A stretch of 64,000 nucleotides of DNA from Thermodesulfobacteriota bacterium (GCA_035325995.1 DAOKYU010000002.1:124001-188000); one strand, 5' to 3'. Shown: positions 7,489 through 16,325, counted from the stretch's first letter. Notes: generated from the sequence alone by a model not told the origin. Made by a program: numbers and translations.

Positions 7489-9668
7489 CGACTAAAGAAC
7501 GCGAGCAGAAAACGGGGAGCCTTTCCTCCACCGTCGACGGCGACGGGATAGCGACGCTCGTCGTCCACACCCCCGGAAGCGTCGTCAACAGGCTACGGCA
7601 CGAGGACTATCTCGCCATGGAAGAGCTCCTGGACAAGATAGACAAAGACCTCGACATGATCGAAAGCGACGACGAGATAAGGGCCGTCGTGATAGCGAGC
7701 GACAAGGACTGGAGCTTCATCAGCGGGGCCGACGCGGGCGAGTATCTCGAATTCACACTCGCGGACGAAGGACGGTCGTACAGCCTTAAGGCGCAGGAGA
7801 TATCCGAGAGGATAGAGGCTTCGAGGGCCCCGTTCGTGGCGGCCGTCAACGGGGCCTGCCTCGGCGTCGGGCTCGAGCTGATAATAGCCTGCAAGTACAG
7901 GATCGGTTCCAACGGTAGGGGAGTCGAGCTCGGGCTGAATCAAATTGAAAACGGTCTCATACCCTGCGCGGGCGGCATGCCGAGGCTGGCGAGGCTCGTC
8001 GGCACTAAGGAGACACTCGACATGATATTGACGGGCGAGCCGCTCGACGCCGAATACGCGCGGCAGGCCGGTCTCCTCGACGAAATCGTGCCTCCAGAGC
8101 TCCTCCGCGAAACCGCCCGGAAGCGGGCGCTCGAGCTCTCGGCAAAGGAGCTCAAGCCCCGGAGGTTCAGGTTCGGCGGGGTGGCGAATGCGCTCTTAAA
8201 GGAAAACCCCGTGTCGAGGAAGATGTCCTTCGACAAGGCTAAAAAAGATATAAGAGAGAACGGCGGCCTCCACCTGACGGCGTCGAGGATGGCCGTCGAG
8301 GCGCTCGAAATAGGGGTCGCGAGCTTTAACCGGGGGCTCCACGTCGAGTCAGTCTACTTCGGCGAGCTCGCGGTGACGAGCTACGCGAAGCAGCTCATAA
8401 GGACGGCCGTCGCGATAGACGAGGTGAGGAACGACGGCAGGTTCTCGAAGACGGCGGGCAAGGCCGCGAAGAAGCCCTCCAAGATAGCCGTCGCGGGCGG
8501 CGAGCCGTTCGGCCCCGGTATAGCGTGCCTCGCGGCCGAAAGCGGCATACGCGTCAGGCTGAAGGCCAGGGACGACGCCAGCGTCGGCAAGAGCCTCAGG
8601 GAATGTTACGACTACTTCATGGGCAAGGCGTCCGGCCGCGAAGAGGATTCCATACACGCCGAGAGAAAGCTCGACCTCATAAGCGCCGCCGCGGATTATT
8701 CAGGCTTCAGGCGGGCCGACATCGTCATCGAATCGGCGGGGGAAGATCCGGAGGTGAAGCGGCGGATATTGAAGGACGTGGAAGCCCTTTCTGGCGGCGA
8801 TTTCGTCTACGTTTCGAATTCCTACGCCGTTCCTGTATCGAGTATATCGGGCGGCTCGAAGAACCCCGGGAAGGTGATAGGGATGCGCATGTCGGGGTCC
8901 GTCAGCGATTCCGACCTCATAGAGATTTCGATAGGGGAGGGCACGTCCCCCGAAACGGTCTCCGAGACGTTCGAGCTCGTAAAGCTCCTCGGGAGGACGC
9001 CACTCGTCGTAAGGGACAAGGCGGGCTCCTACCTCACCCGCGTCGAGCTCGCCTACTTCGCCGAGGCGCTTCAGCTCCTGGGCGAGGGCGTGGGCGCGCA
9101 GGACATCGAGGACGCGATGGTGCAGTTCGGGTTCCCCGAGGGGCCGCTTTCGGCCATGGACGACGTCGGGCTCGACGTCGTGAAGCAGGGGGCAGTCGCG
9201 ATATACGGCCATTCGCCTGAATACGCGAAGCCCCGGGCCATGCTGGACCAGATGGTCTCCGAGGGGAAGACGGGGGTAAGGAGCAGCGCGGGATTTTACA
9301 GGTACCACCGCGACGAGAAGAGGCTCGACAGGTCGGTGAGCAGGCTGCTGTCGCTCCACGAGGACGACACGGACGGCATATCGCAGGAATACATACAGGA
9401 CAGGCTCGTCCTTGCGCTCGTGAACGAGGCGATGAGCTGCCTCGAGGAAGAGGTGATCGAGAGCGCCAGGGACGGGGACGTCGGCGCCGTGCTCGGGCTC
9501 GGCTTTCCCGCGTACAGGGGCGGGCCTTTCAGGTACGTCGATACTGTCGGCACGGGAGACGTTTTAAAGAAGCTCCACAACCTGAGCGTAAGGTACGGAA
9601 CGCGCTATACGCCGCCCGTCTCGCTCAAGAACACCGCCGTCGGCGGGGGAAGGTTCTACGAGGACTGA
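7485..9668 (+). CDS. FadJ/FadB-type multifunctional beta-oxidation protein with degenerate active sites
   Basis: The 727 residues show the FadJ/HADHA layout: an enoyl-CoA hydratase domain (about 15-210), a linker, a 3-hydroxyacyl-CoA dehydrogenase NAD domain (about 330-510) and C-terminal domains (about 510-720). The hydratase oxyanion loop (FISGADAGEY) and first Glu (E131) are kept, but the second catalytic Glu is Q153 (GLNQIENG). The NAD loop reads GGEPFG (338-343) instead of GxGxxG, the dehydrogenase His of GMHFFNP is R468 (GMRMSGS), and the following Asn is T518. Both activities look impaired, although the reading frame is intact and long. It forms an operon with the thiolase-like gene. 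Confidence 0.88.
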   Translation: MTTKEREQKTGSLSSTVDGDGIATLVVHTPGSVVNRLRHEDYLAMEELLDKIDKDLDMIESDDEIRAVVIASDKDWSFISGADAGEYLEFTLADEGRSYSLKAQEISERIEASRAPFVAAVNGACLGVGLELIIACKYRIGSNGRGVELGLNQIENGLIPCAGGMPRLARLVGTKETLDMILTGEPLDAEYARQAGLLDEIVPPELLRETARKRALELSAKELKPRRFRFGGVANALLKENPVSRKMSFDKAKKDIRENGGLHLTASRMAVEALEIGVASFNRGLHVESVYFGELAVTSYAKQLIRTAVAIDEVRNDGRFSKTAGKAAKKPSKIAVAGGEPFGPGIACLAAESGIRVRLKARDDASVGKSLRECYDYFMGKASGREEDSIHAERKLDLISAAADYSGFRRADIVIESAGEDPEVKRRILKDVEALSGGDFVYVSNSYAVPVSSISGGSKNPGKVIGMRMSGSVSDSDLIEISIGEGTSPETVSETFELVKLLGRTPLVVRDKAGSYLTRVELAYFAEALQLLGEGVGAQDIEDAMVQFGFPEGPLSAMDDVGLDVVKQGAVAIYGHSPEYAKPRAMLDQMVSEGKTGVRSSAGFYRYHRDEKRLDRSVSRLLSLHEDDTDGISQEYIQDRLVLALVNEAMSCLEEEVIESARDGDVGAVLGLGFPAYRGGPFRYVDTVGTGDVLKKLHNLSVRYGTRYTPPVSLKNTAVGGGRFYED

Positions 9669-9716
9669 AAACCTTTTTGTTGCCTGTGACGGCGCGCCGG
9701 TTATCATATTCCGGTA

Positions 9717-9745
9717 TTGATTTTCCGCACCGGGTTATAAATAAT
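9717..9745 (+). promoter_or_regulatory. Possible sigma70 promoter for the VKOR gene
   Basis: TTGATT (9717-9722) and AATAAT (9740-9745) are separated by 17 bases and lie 24 nt upstream of the ATG at 9769. The -10 matches five of six positions and the -35 four of six. Confidence 0.4.
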
Positions 9746-9768
9746 CGAGGAGCCCAGACATATCCAAG

Positions 9769-10608
9769 ATGAGCCAAAAGAGAACCGAAAAGAAGAACTA
9801 TAATCTGCTTGCCATCACGATACTCTCCGCCATCGGCATACTGCTGTCCCTGTATCTTACATACGTCGACGCGGGCGGCGGGCACGCCGCGTTCTGCACG
9901 GCGGGCACGGACTGCGACGTCGTAAGGCAGAGCGCCTTCGCCAAAATGCTCGGTATCCCCGTGGCGGCGTACGGTGTGGCCGCGTACGGCGCGATATTAG
10001 CGGTATCTCTCCTATCGATGGCCCGTAAAAAGAGATGGCTGATACTGTTCGTGCTCTCGCTCGCGGGATTCGTGTTCACGCTCTATCTCACGTACCTTGA
10101 GCTCTTCGTCATAAACGCTATATGCATGTACTGCGTCGTTTCGGCCTTTATAATCACCGCCATTTTTATTCTCACCCTCGTCCTGAAAAAGACCGAGCAC
10201 CCCAAAATGAACGGGCTTCGCGCCCTCGGGCTCGGCCTCGTCGTTGCGGGCGTCGTGTTCTTCGGCGCGGCCGTGATGCAGGGTGAGCACCTCCGCGATT
10301 CGGCTGGCGCGGCCGCGTCGGACCCGTACCAGACGGGGCTCGCGAAGCATCTCGGCAAGACGGGCGCGGTGATGTACGGCTCGTTCAAATGCACCCACTG
10401 CATGGAGCAGAAAAAGCTCTTCGGCGACGCGTTCAAATACGTGACTTACGTCGAGTGCCACCCGCAGGGGCCGGACGCGAACCCTTCCCTCTGCTTCGCA
10501 CGCGGCATCCAGAACTACCCGACCTGGGAGATAAACGGGGCCTACTACCAGGGCACGATGAGTCTCGAAAGGCTCGCCCAGATATCGGGCTACCAGCCCG
10601 AAAACTGA
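9769..10608 (+). CDS. Vitamin K epoxide reductase (VKOR) family protein fused to a thioredoxin-like domain
   Basis: The 279-residue membrane protein has four to five helices forming a bacterial VKOR domain. Its cysteine pairs are C43/C49 (loop) and C119/C122 (CMYC, quinone-proximal). It is followed by a further helix and a periplasmic thioredoxin-like domain with C208-T-H-C211. Such fusions reoxidise thioredoxin-like oxidases and pass electrons to quinone, replacing DsbB for disulfide formation in secreted proteins. Two extra Cys near the C-terminus (ECHPQ and LCFARG) precede NYPTWEI with its cis-Pro, as in homologues. It is likely monocistronic. Confidence 0.92.
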   Translation: MSQKRTEKKNYNLLAITILSAIGILLSLYLTYVDAGGGHAAFCTAGTDCDVVRQSAFAKMLGIPVAAYGVAAYGAILAVSLLSMARKKRWLILFVLSLAGFVFTLYLTYLELFVINAICMYCVVSAFIITAIFILTLVLKKTEHPKMNGLRALGLGLVVAGVVFFGAAVMQGEHLRDSAGAAASDPYQTGLAKHLGKTGAVMYGSFKCTHCMEQKKLFGDAFKYVTYVECHPQGPDANPSLCFARGIQNYPTWEINGAYYQGTMSLERLAQISGYQPEN

Positions 10609-10747
10609 TATCCAGCCGCACCCGGGTGCGGCGCTCTATAAGGCCCTCCGCCCTCCCCTGAACCGGGGCCGTTCCGAAAATTACGGTATGTATTCGCCGA
10701 TAAGGTGTTAAAATTATATTAGTAATTTTAAAAACGGGGTGATAGTT

Positions 10748-11041
10748 ATGGCTCAGGAAAAACTCGGGCAGGATATAGAAACATTGAGGGAAGACGTCGC
10801 CAGGCTCAGGACCGACCTGTCCCAGATAGCGAAGTCTCTGCTCGAAAAGGGGAAGAACGAGACGGACAGCGCGAAGGAGAAGGTTCTCGGGGACATTCGC
10901 AGCGAGCTTTTGGCCGCGAGGAAAAAGGGCCACGAAAAAATGGATGACGTCGAGCACACTATACAGGAAAAGCCGTTTATCAGTCTCCTGATAGCGTTCC
11001 TTGCGGGTCTCATTCTTGGCAAGCTTTTCGACCGCAGGTAA
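10748..11041 (+). CDS. YqjD/ElaB (DUF883)-like membrane-anchored protein
   Basis: The 97-residue protein has an amphipathic, lysine/glutamate-rich helical N-terminus (LGQDIETLREDVARLRTDL) and a single C-terminal transmembrane segment with a glycine pattern (FISLLIAFLAGLILGKLFDRR), the arrangement of YqjD/ElaB proteins. In Escherichia coli these tether ribosomes to the inner membrane in stationary phase; that role is only inferred here. The ATG at 10748 follows GGGGTGAT at good spacing. A GTG at 10739 lies inside that ribosome-binding site and was rejected. The following gene resembles YqjE, the usual partner. Confidence 0.75.
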   Translation: MAQEKLGQDIETLREDVARLRTDLSQIAKSLLEKGKNETDSAKEKVLGDIRSELLAARKKGHEKMDDVEHTIQEKPFISLLIAFLAGLILGKLFDRR

Positions 11042-11065
11042 AAGGATCAGGCGGGAAGGAGCAGA

Positions 11066-11557
11066 TTGAAGGAGATTCTCGGCAGTATCACAAGCGCGCT
11101 CAAGCCCGACGCGCGGGTTATAAGGGGGATGATACTCAGGACGGTTATATTGTTGTCCGTCCTGCTTCTGGCTTCCCTCACCGCGTCGCTCGGCTTTGCG
11201 TTCCTCGTGTGGTCGCTGTTCCTCTACCTGGGGACCATGTTCGAGCCGCACGTGGCCGCGCTCATAAGCGGCGGCATAGCCATATTCGCGGCCGTAGTGC
11301 TGATCGGTGCGGCGCTTCTCGTCATGGGATTTCTGAACGGGGGCAAAAAGAAGAGGAAAGCGGTCTCCGCCGCCCCCGCGGAGGGGGCTTCGGGTGCCTC
11401 CGAGGTCGATCTGGCGCTCGCGCTCGTAAGGCAGTATCCCCTCGAATCGGGCCTTACGGCTGCTGTCGTTGGCTTCATAGCGGGCTCTTCGCCCGACGCC
11501 AGGAAGACCATGGCCGAATTCCTCATGACGTATAAAGGAAGCGGTCCCAACAGATAG
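11066..11557 (+). CDS. YqjE / holin superfamily III (DUF1469)-like membrane protein
   Basis: The 163-residue product has two close hydrophobic helices (about 24-52 and 62-90, the second ending in GGIAIFAAVVLIGAALLVMGFL) followed by a basic KKKRK patch and an Ala/Gly linker. A weaker hydrophobic segment near 135 (LTAAVVGFIAG) follows. This is the Phage_holin_3_6/YqjE topology. The start is TTG at 11066 with GGAAGGAG six bases upstream, and no ATG fits. It lies 24 nt after the YqjD-like gene, which matches the yqjD-yqjE pairing of enterobacteria. The function is unknown. Confidence 0.75.
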   Translation: MKEILGSITSALKPDARVIRGMILRTVILLSVLLLASLTASLGFAFLVWSLFLYLGTMFEPHVAALISGGIAIFAAVVLIGAALLVMGFLNGGKKKRKAVSAAPAEGASGASEVDLALALVRQYPLESGLTAAVVGFIAGSSPDARKTMAEFLMTYKGSGPNR

Positions 11558-11586
11558 CCGGTGGGCGGTTTAAGGCCACGCCCGCT

Positions 11587-12279
11587 TCACTTCCTGCATT
11601 CCTCGATAAAGCTTTCGAATATTTTCCTCGATACCGGGTCGGCCACGTCCCTTTCGGGGTGCCACTGTATGCCGAGCACGAAGGAATCATTCCCGGATTC
11701 TATGCCCTCGACTATTCCGTCCGGCGCGGTTGCCGAAGCCATGAGACCCTTGCCGACTTTCTTTACTGCCTGGTGGTGGTAGCTTTTGACGGTAAACCCG
11801 CTCTTCCCTGTTATGCCCGCGAGCCTGCTCCCGCCGGCGGCTGCAATCCCGTGCTCCGCGCCTTTTTCGTGCCCTAGGGCGTCCGGCAGAAATGCCGCGA
11901 TGTCCTGGTAAAGCGTCCCGCCGAAAAAGACGTTAAGGAGCTGCATCCCGCCGCATATTCCGAGGACGGGTATGCCCCTGTCCACCGCGCGCTCAAGTAT
12001 GTAGAGCTCGGTCTCCGTCCTGTCGAGGCTCATGGGCCTAAGCTCCTCGTGAGGCTCCTCGCCGTAGTACTTCGGGTCCATATCGCGTGAGCCGGGCAGA
12101 AGAAGCCCGTCGAGGATGCTCATGGTCTCCGAGTGCAAATCTCCCGGCGAGGCCACGGTCGGGATGAGCACGGGCAGCCCGCCCGCCTTCGCGACGGCCC
12201 GGGCGTATTCCGCCTCTATCGAATTGTGGCCTTTTTCAAGATCGGTTGTGATCCCGATTACCGGGCGGTTTCTTTTCAT
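11587..12279 (-). CDS. Class I glutamine amidotransferase-like peptidase C26 (PuuD-type)
   Basis: The 230-residue protein has the gamma-glutamyl hydrolase fold. It starts with VIGITTDLEKG, shows LDGLLLPGSRDMDP, and carries the nucleophile elbow GICGGMQ with C109. The catalytic His-Glu pair is H207/E209 in IQWHPERD. Family members hydrolyse gamma-glutamyl amides such as gamma-glutamyl-GABA in putrescine catabolism, or act on peptidoglycan-derived or folate-like substrates. No other putrescine genes are nearby, so the substrate is open. It is convergent with the YqjE-like gene. Confidence 0.9.
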   Translation of the reverse strand: MKRNRPVIGITTDLEKGHNSIEAEYARAVAKAGGLPVLIPTVASPGDLHSETMSILDGLLLPGSRDMDPKYYGEEPHEELRPMSLDRTETELYILERAVDRGIPVLGICGGMQLLNVFFGGTLYQDIAAFLPDALGHEKGAEHGIAAAGGSRLAGITGKSGFTVKSYHHQAVKKVGKGLMASATAPDGIVEGIESGNDSFVLGIQWHPERDVADPVSRKIFESFIEECRK

Positions 12280-12409
12280 TTCGCGCTCGTCCCCGCTTCG
12301 TCTGGGTCTTCGGTTAAAGATATTTGCGTCCCGTCAAATTGCAAGATTCCAGGCAGGCGAGGGGGAAATATTCCTATGCCTTCCGTTTTTAAAGGTTATC
12401 ATTATCCAA

Positions 12410-12934
12410 ATGCACAACGCCGCGCCGCGTATACACAAACCGCTATATTTTATTATGGTTTCCGTCCTGTCGGGGGGCGTCTACTATCTTGTCCTTGCGG
12501 CTGCATCGGGGTTCTCTCACCCCTTTTTGAATCTTTTCCTCTTTCCGTTCTTCATGGCGCTCCTGTTCATGGCGGCGGGTGTCGTCTACGCCCTCTCGTT
12601 CCGCGGCATTCCGGACGGAGACAGGTATGCGCACCGGGCGGGCGTCAGAAAGACGGCCGTGATAGTGATCGCTGCGCTCGTACTGTCAGCGATATTCCCG
12701 GCAGCCGCCCTCGTCCGCATCTATCCCGTGCCTATGGCAATGTTCCACCTTCTTCTTCTCTTTTACGCCGGCCTCGCGCTGGCGGCGATTTGCACGGCGT
12801 GGCTCGTTTTCTTCCGGAGGGAATGGCGGAGACCGCCCCTCCTGTCGGAGGCCGTCCTCGCCGCAGTAACGGTGCTGTCCCTCGTGCTCTCTTACGCGGC
12901 GATGTACATCTACGGGTTGCTCCCGCCCGGGTAA
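12410..12934 (+). CDS. Small integral membrane protein, unknown function
   Basis: The 174-residue product has about five hydrophobic segments: YFIMVSVLSGGVYYLVLAA, FLFPFFMALLFMAAGVVYAL, TAVIVIAALVLSAIFPAAAL, MFHLLLLFYAGLALAAICTAWLVFF and AAVTVLSLVLSYAAMYIYG. Short basic loops separate them. I do not recognise a family. The ATG at 12410 was chosen because the residues before it in this frame are non-hydrophobic and antisense to the C26 gene; only a weak AAAGG lies upstream. The sequence ATCATTATC, a perfect Fur-box half-site, abuts the start. The neighbouring downstream lipoprotein may be co-transcribed. Confidence 0.65.
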   Translation: MHNAAPRIHKPLYFIMVSVLSGGVYYLVLAAASGFSHPFLNLFLFPFFMALLFMAAGVVYALSFRGIPDGDRYAHRAGVRKTAVIVIAALVLSAIFPAAALVRIYPVPMAMFHLLLLFYAGLALAAICTAWLVFFRREWRRPPLLSEAVLAAVTVLSLVLSYAAMYIYGLLPPG

Positions 12935-12964
12935 GCGGATAAATTTTATATCCGGGGAGACTCA

Positions 12965-13315
12965 ATGAAGAGAATACACGTAACACTGGCGGCGGCGATG
13001 TTTATTGCGGCGGCGCTCGGCGGGTGCGGATTTATCGAGGGGCTTTTCAATCCCTTCGCGGGGAAGTGGAAATCCGGCATAACCGAGATCGAGTTCACGA
13101 GCGGCGGCAAGTTCGCGCTCAAGCTCGGGAGCGCTATTTCGCTTAACCTCGACGGCGACTATACATACGACGACGACAATCTCTTCCTTTCCTTCGGCGG
13201 AGGGGAGCCGGTAAAGCTCTCGTACGAATTCGGCGACGACAAGAAGACGCTCGTCCTCGACCCGCTGACGGACTCCGACTACATCAAGACGAGGCTCAGA
13301 TTCACGAAACAGTAG
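12965..13315 (+). CDS. Small lipoprotein, unknown function
   Basis: The 116-residue protein has a typical lipoprotein signal: MKRIH, a hydrophobic stretch (VTLAAAMFIAAAL) and the lipobox LGGC with Cys21. The mature part (GKWKSGITEIEFTSGGKFALKL, YTYDDDNLFLSF, KTLVLDPL) alternates polar and hydrophobic residues and reads like the short beta-barrel of small lipocalin-like or DUF-type lipoproteins that start with a G-x-W motif. The ligand is unknown. Ribosome-binding site GGGGAGA lies eight bases upstream. Confidence 0.8.
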   Translation: MKRIHVTLAAAMFIAAALGGCGFIEGLFNPFAGKWKSGITEIEFTSGGKFALKLGSAISLNLDGDYTYDDDNLFLSFGGGEPVKLSYEFGDDKKTLVLDPLTDSDYIKTRLRFTKQ

Positions 13316-13352
13316 TCGGCGGTTTCGGGACAGGCCCCGGATTCATCCTTAA

Positions 13353-15404
13353 ATGATTCAACTCGATAATATATCCCTCGCGTACGGCTCGAGAGAGCTG
13401 TTCAAGAACTTAGGCTGGCACGTTAAGGACGGGAAGAGGATAGGGCTTTTCGGCCCGAACGGCGTAGGCAAGACGACGCTACTCAACGTCATGGCGGGGG
13501 TGCTCCGGCCCGATTCGGGCTCGGTCGTCGTGCCGCCGGGAAAGCGGGTCGGCTATCTGCCGCAGGAGGTCGAGGACGCGGGCTCCAGGCTCACGGTCCT
13601 CGAAGAGGCGCTCACTGCCTTCAGCGAGATAGGCGGGCTCGAACGCGAGATGGAGTCCGTCAAGGACGCTCTCGAACATATCGCGGACAAGGGCTCGGCC
13701 GAGTACGAAAGGGCGCTCCACAGGCTGGACGCCATACAGACCGAGCTCAACACGAGGGACTCGCACACCGTCCGCTACCGTACCGAGAAGCTCCTCATGG
13801 GGCTAGGCTTCGAGCCGGACGACCTCGCGCGGCCGCTCGACACGTTCTCGGGCGGGTGGAGGATGCGCGTCGCGCTGGCGAAGCTCCTCCTCGTAAACCC
13901 GGACCTCCTCCTTCTCGACGAGCCCACGAACCACCTCGACATCGAGAGCATCGACTGGCTCGAAGGGTATCTCAAGGACTTCCCCGGGACGGTTATACTC
14001 GTCTCCCACGACCAGTATTTCCTCGACAGGATGGTCGATACCATAGCCGAGCTTTCGATGGGGCATATAACGGAGTACGCCGGGAATTATTCTTCATACG
14101 TCGAGGAGCGTAAGGCGCGCATCGAGATTCACCGCTCGGCCTACGAGAACCAGCAGAGGAAGATAAAGGACACCGAGCGGTTCATAGAGAGGTTCAGGTA
14201 CAAGAACACGAAGGCCAAGCAGGTCCAGAGCAGGATAAAGGCCCTCGAAAAGCTGGAGCGCATTCCGCCCCCGCCCGGCGACGCCGACGTTATACACTTC
14301 AAATTCCCCGACCCGGGGCGCTCGGGAAAGGTCGTGCTCGAGCTCTCTTCGTTCTCCAAGACCTACCCCGACGACGAGGGCGGCGGGATACCCGTTTTCG
14401 ATAATGCGGGGCCGCTCACGATTTCGCGGGGCGACAAGATAGCGCTCATAGGCAAGAACGGCGCGGGGAAGAGCACGCTCGCGAGAATGCTTCTAGGCTC
14501 CGAGCCCTTCTCGGGCGAGAGGAAAGAGGGGTACAACGTGGAGGTCACCTTCTTCGCGCAGCACCAGGCCGAGTCACTCGACCCCCGGAACACCATACTC
14601 GAAGAGCTGAGCTCGGCGGCGGGCGGGAGGAGCGAGGTCGAGATAAGAACCCTCCTCGGGGCCTTTCTCTTCACAGACATCGACGTGTTCAAGAAGATAT
14701 CCGTCCTGTCAGGCGGCGAGAAGAGCCGCGTCGCCCTCGCGAAGACGCTCCTTTCACCGAAGAATTTCATGATACTCGACGAGCCCACGAACCACCTCGA
14801 CATACAGTCGCGCGGCGTCCTCGTGGACGCGCTCAACCACTATAACGGCACGTTCGTCGTCGTGAGCCACGACAGGCTCTTTTTAGACCGCGTGTCGAAC
14901 AGGGTATGGTACGCGGAGAAGGGCAAGGTCGTTACGTATCCCGGGAATTACTCGGAGTTCAGGTACCACCAGGGCCTGCGTGAAAGCGGTTGGAACGGAG
15001 CGCCTGTCACGGATAACGGGAAGCCCGCGTCACAGGAAACGGATGCTACAGGCGGACCCGCCGACAAAAAGCCGGTGCTAAGTAAAAGGGAAGAGGCCGA
15101 AAGGCGTAACCGTCTCTACAGGGAGCTTGCGGAAAGGGGTATAGAGAACATGGAGAACTGGGAGGAGCTCTCCTCGGGCCAGCTCAGGACCGCCCTCAAG
15201 GACCTCGAAGAGAAGATACATTCCTCGGAGGAAAAGAAATCCGAGCTCGAAGACTTCCTCGCAGACCCCGATAACTTCAGGGACGCGAAGCGCTCCGAAG
15301 AGGTCACGCGCGAATACGGATCGCTGAACGATAACCTGAGGAAGCTTTATGAAAGGTGGGAATCCGTTTCGTCACACCTCGAAGGGCGCACTCCCGGCGA
15401 ATGA
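13353..15404 (+). CDS. ABC-F family ATP-binding protein (Uup/EttA-like)
   Basis: The 683-residue soluble protein has two ABC ATPase domains and no membrane helices, as in ABC-F translation factors that act in the ribosomal E site. Domain 1 has Walker A GPNGVGKT (34-41), signature FSGGWRMR and Walker B LLLLDEPTNHLD. The linker (about 250-320) is charged and helical. Domain 2 has GKNGAGKS, LSGGEKSR and MILDEPTNHLD. The C-terminal 130 residues are a charged coiled coil (EEKIHSSEEKKSELEDFLADP), as in Uup-type proteins that bind nucleic acid. It may tune translation or confer antibiotic tolerance; the subtype is uncertain. Confidence 0.95.
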   Translation: MIQLDNISLAYGSRELFKNLGWHVKDGKRIGLFGPNGVGKTTLLNVMAGVLRPDSGSVVVPPGKRVGYLPQEVEDAGSRLTVLEEALTAFSEIGGLEREMESVKDALEHIADKGSAEYERALHRLDAIQTELNTRDSHTVRYRTEKLLMGLGFEPDDLARPLDTFSGGWRMRVALAKLLLVNPDLLLLDEPTNHLDIESIDWLEGYLKDFPGTVILVSHDQYFLDRMVDTIAELSMGHITEYAGNYSSYVEERKARIEIHRSAYENQQRKIKDTERFIERFRYKNTKAKQVQSRIKALEKLERIPPPPGDADVIHFKFPDPGRSGKVVLELSSFSKTYPDDEGGGIPVFDNAGPLTISRGDKIALIGKNGAGKSTLARMLLGSEPFSGERKEGYNVEVTFFAQHQAESLDPRNTILEELSSAAGGRSEVEIRTLLGAFLFTDIDVFKKISVLSGGEKSRVALAKTLLSPKNFMILDEPTNHLDIQSRGVLVDALNHYNGTFVVVSHDRLFLDRVSNRVWYAEKGKVVTYPGNYSEFRYHQGLRESGWNGAPVTDNGKPASQETDATGGPADKKPVLSKREEAERRNRLYRELAERGIENMENWEELSSGQLRTALKDLEEKIHSSEEKKSELEDFLADPDNFRDAKRSEEVTREYGSLNDNLRKLYERWESVSSHLEGRTPGE

Positions 15405-15455
15405 AGCGGGGCCGCACGCCCTCCCGTCGATATTAATTCGATCAGTCCGGGTTTC

Positions 15456-16325
15456 TTATCTGCTTATGCCCGCGGCCATGTCTTCGAGCCTTCTCACCCT
15501 CTCTTCCATCGGCGGATGCGTGCTGAAAAGTGAAGCGAGGCTCCTGCCCGAGAGCGGGCTCGCGATGAACATGTGGGACGTGCTGTCGGCCACCTGGTCG
15601 CTTACCCTGAGCGGAATCCTCTCGGTCCCGGCGGCGAGCTTCCGGAGCGCATTCGCAAGGGACATCGGGTTGCCCGAGATTTCGGCCCCGCCCTTGTCGG
15701 CGCCGTACTCGCGCGTCCTCGATATGGCGAGCCTTATGATCGTGGCCGCCAGCGGCGCTACGATCGCCATGACCAGGAGCCCGAGCGGGTTTCCACCCCT
15801 CTCGTCCCTTCCGCCGCCCCCGCCGCCGAATATCGCTGCGAACTGCGCCATGTAGGCGAGGTACGTGATGGCCGTCGCTATGGTTGCGGCGATAGAGCTT
15901 ATCAATATGTCGCGGTTCTTTATGTGGGCCAGCTCGTGTGCGAGCACTCCTCTCAGCTCTTCACGGCTCAGGAGTCTCATAATGCCAACGGTGACGGCCA
16001 CGGCGCCGTGCTTCGGGTCCCTCCCGGTCGCAAAGGCGTTGGGCTGCTCCTGCGGGGTGATGTAGACCTTCGGCATCGGGAGCCCGGCCCTCTGGGCGAG
16101 GTCCCGAACGTCCGCGTAGAGCTCGGGCGCGTCCTGTGCGGTGACTTCCTTTGCCTGGTAGAGCTTGAGGACTATCTTGTCGCTCCACCAGTAGCTCACG
16201 AAGTTCATCACCATCGCTATACCGAACGCGATGAGAAGACCGTTCCGTCCCCCGACCGCGCCGCCTATGAACATGAGGATCGCGGAAAGGGCAACGAGCA
16301 GGATCAGACTTTTAAGTGTATTCAT
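15456..16325 (-). CDS. htpX: Zinc metalloprotease HtpX
   Basis: The 289-residue membrane protease has two N-terminal helices (LILLVALSAILMFIGG and LIAFGIAMVMNFVSYWW), the zinc-binding HELAH (130-134) and two further hydrophobic segments around a glycine-rich loop (IFGGGGGGRDERGGNP). The downstream Glu ligand is in SRTREYGADKGGAE. HtpX degrades misfolded inner-membrane proteins alongside FtsH. The ATG at 16325 has GGGAG eight bases upstream. A longer reading from 16412 adds 29 non-conserved residues and was rejected. The C-terminal STHPPMEERVRRLE motif is typical of the family. Confidence 0.95.
   Translation of the reverse strand: MNTLKSLILLVALSAILMFIGGAVGGRNGLLIAFGIAMVMNFVSYWWSDKIVLKLYQAKEVTAQDAPELYADVRDLAQRAGLPMPKVYITPQEQPNAFATGRDPKHGAVAVTVGIMRLLSREELRGVLAHELAHIKNRDILISSIAATIATAITYLAYMAQFAAIFGGGGGGRDERGGNPLGLLVMAIVAPLAATIIRLAISRTREYGADKGGAEISGNPMSLANALRKLAAGTERIPLRVSDQVADSTSHMFIASPLSGRSLASLFSTHPPMEERVRRLEDMAAGISR

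Noticed and set aside
6190..9668. The thiolase/FadJ pair as pseudogenes
   Set aside because: Both frames are full length, coupled by an ATGA overlap and have normal codon use, so loss of catalysis rather than decay fits better.
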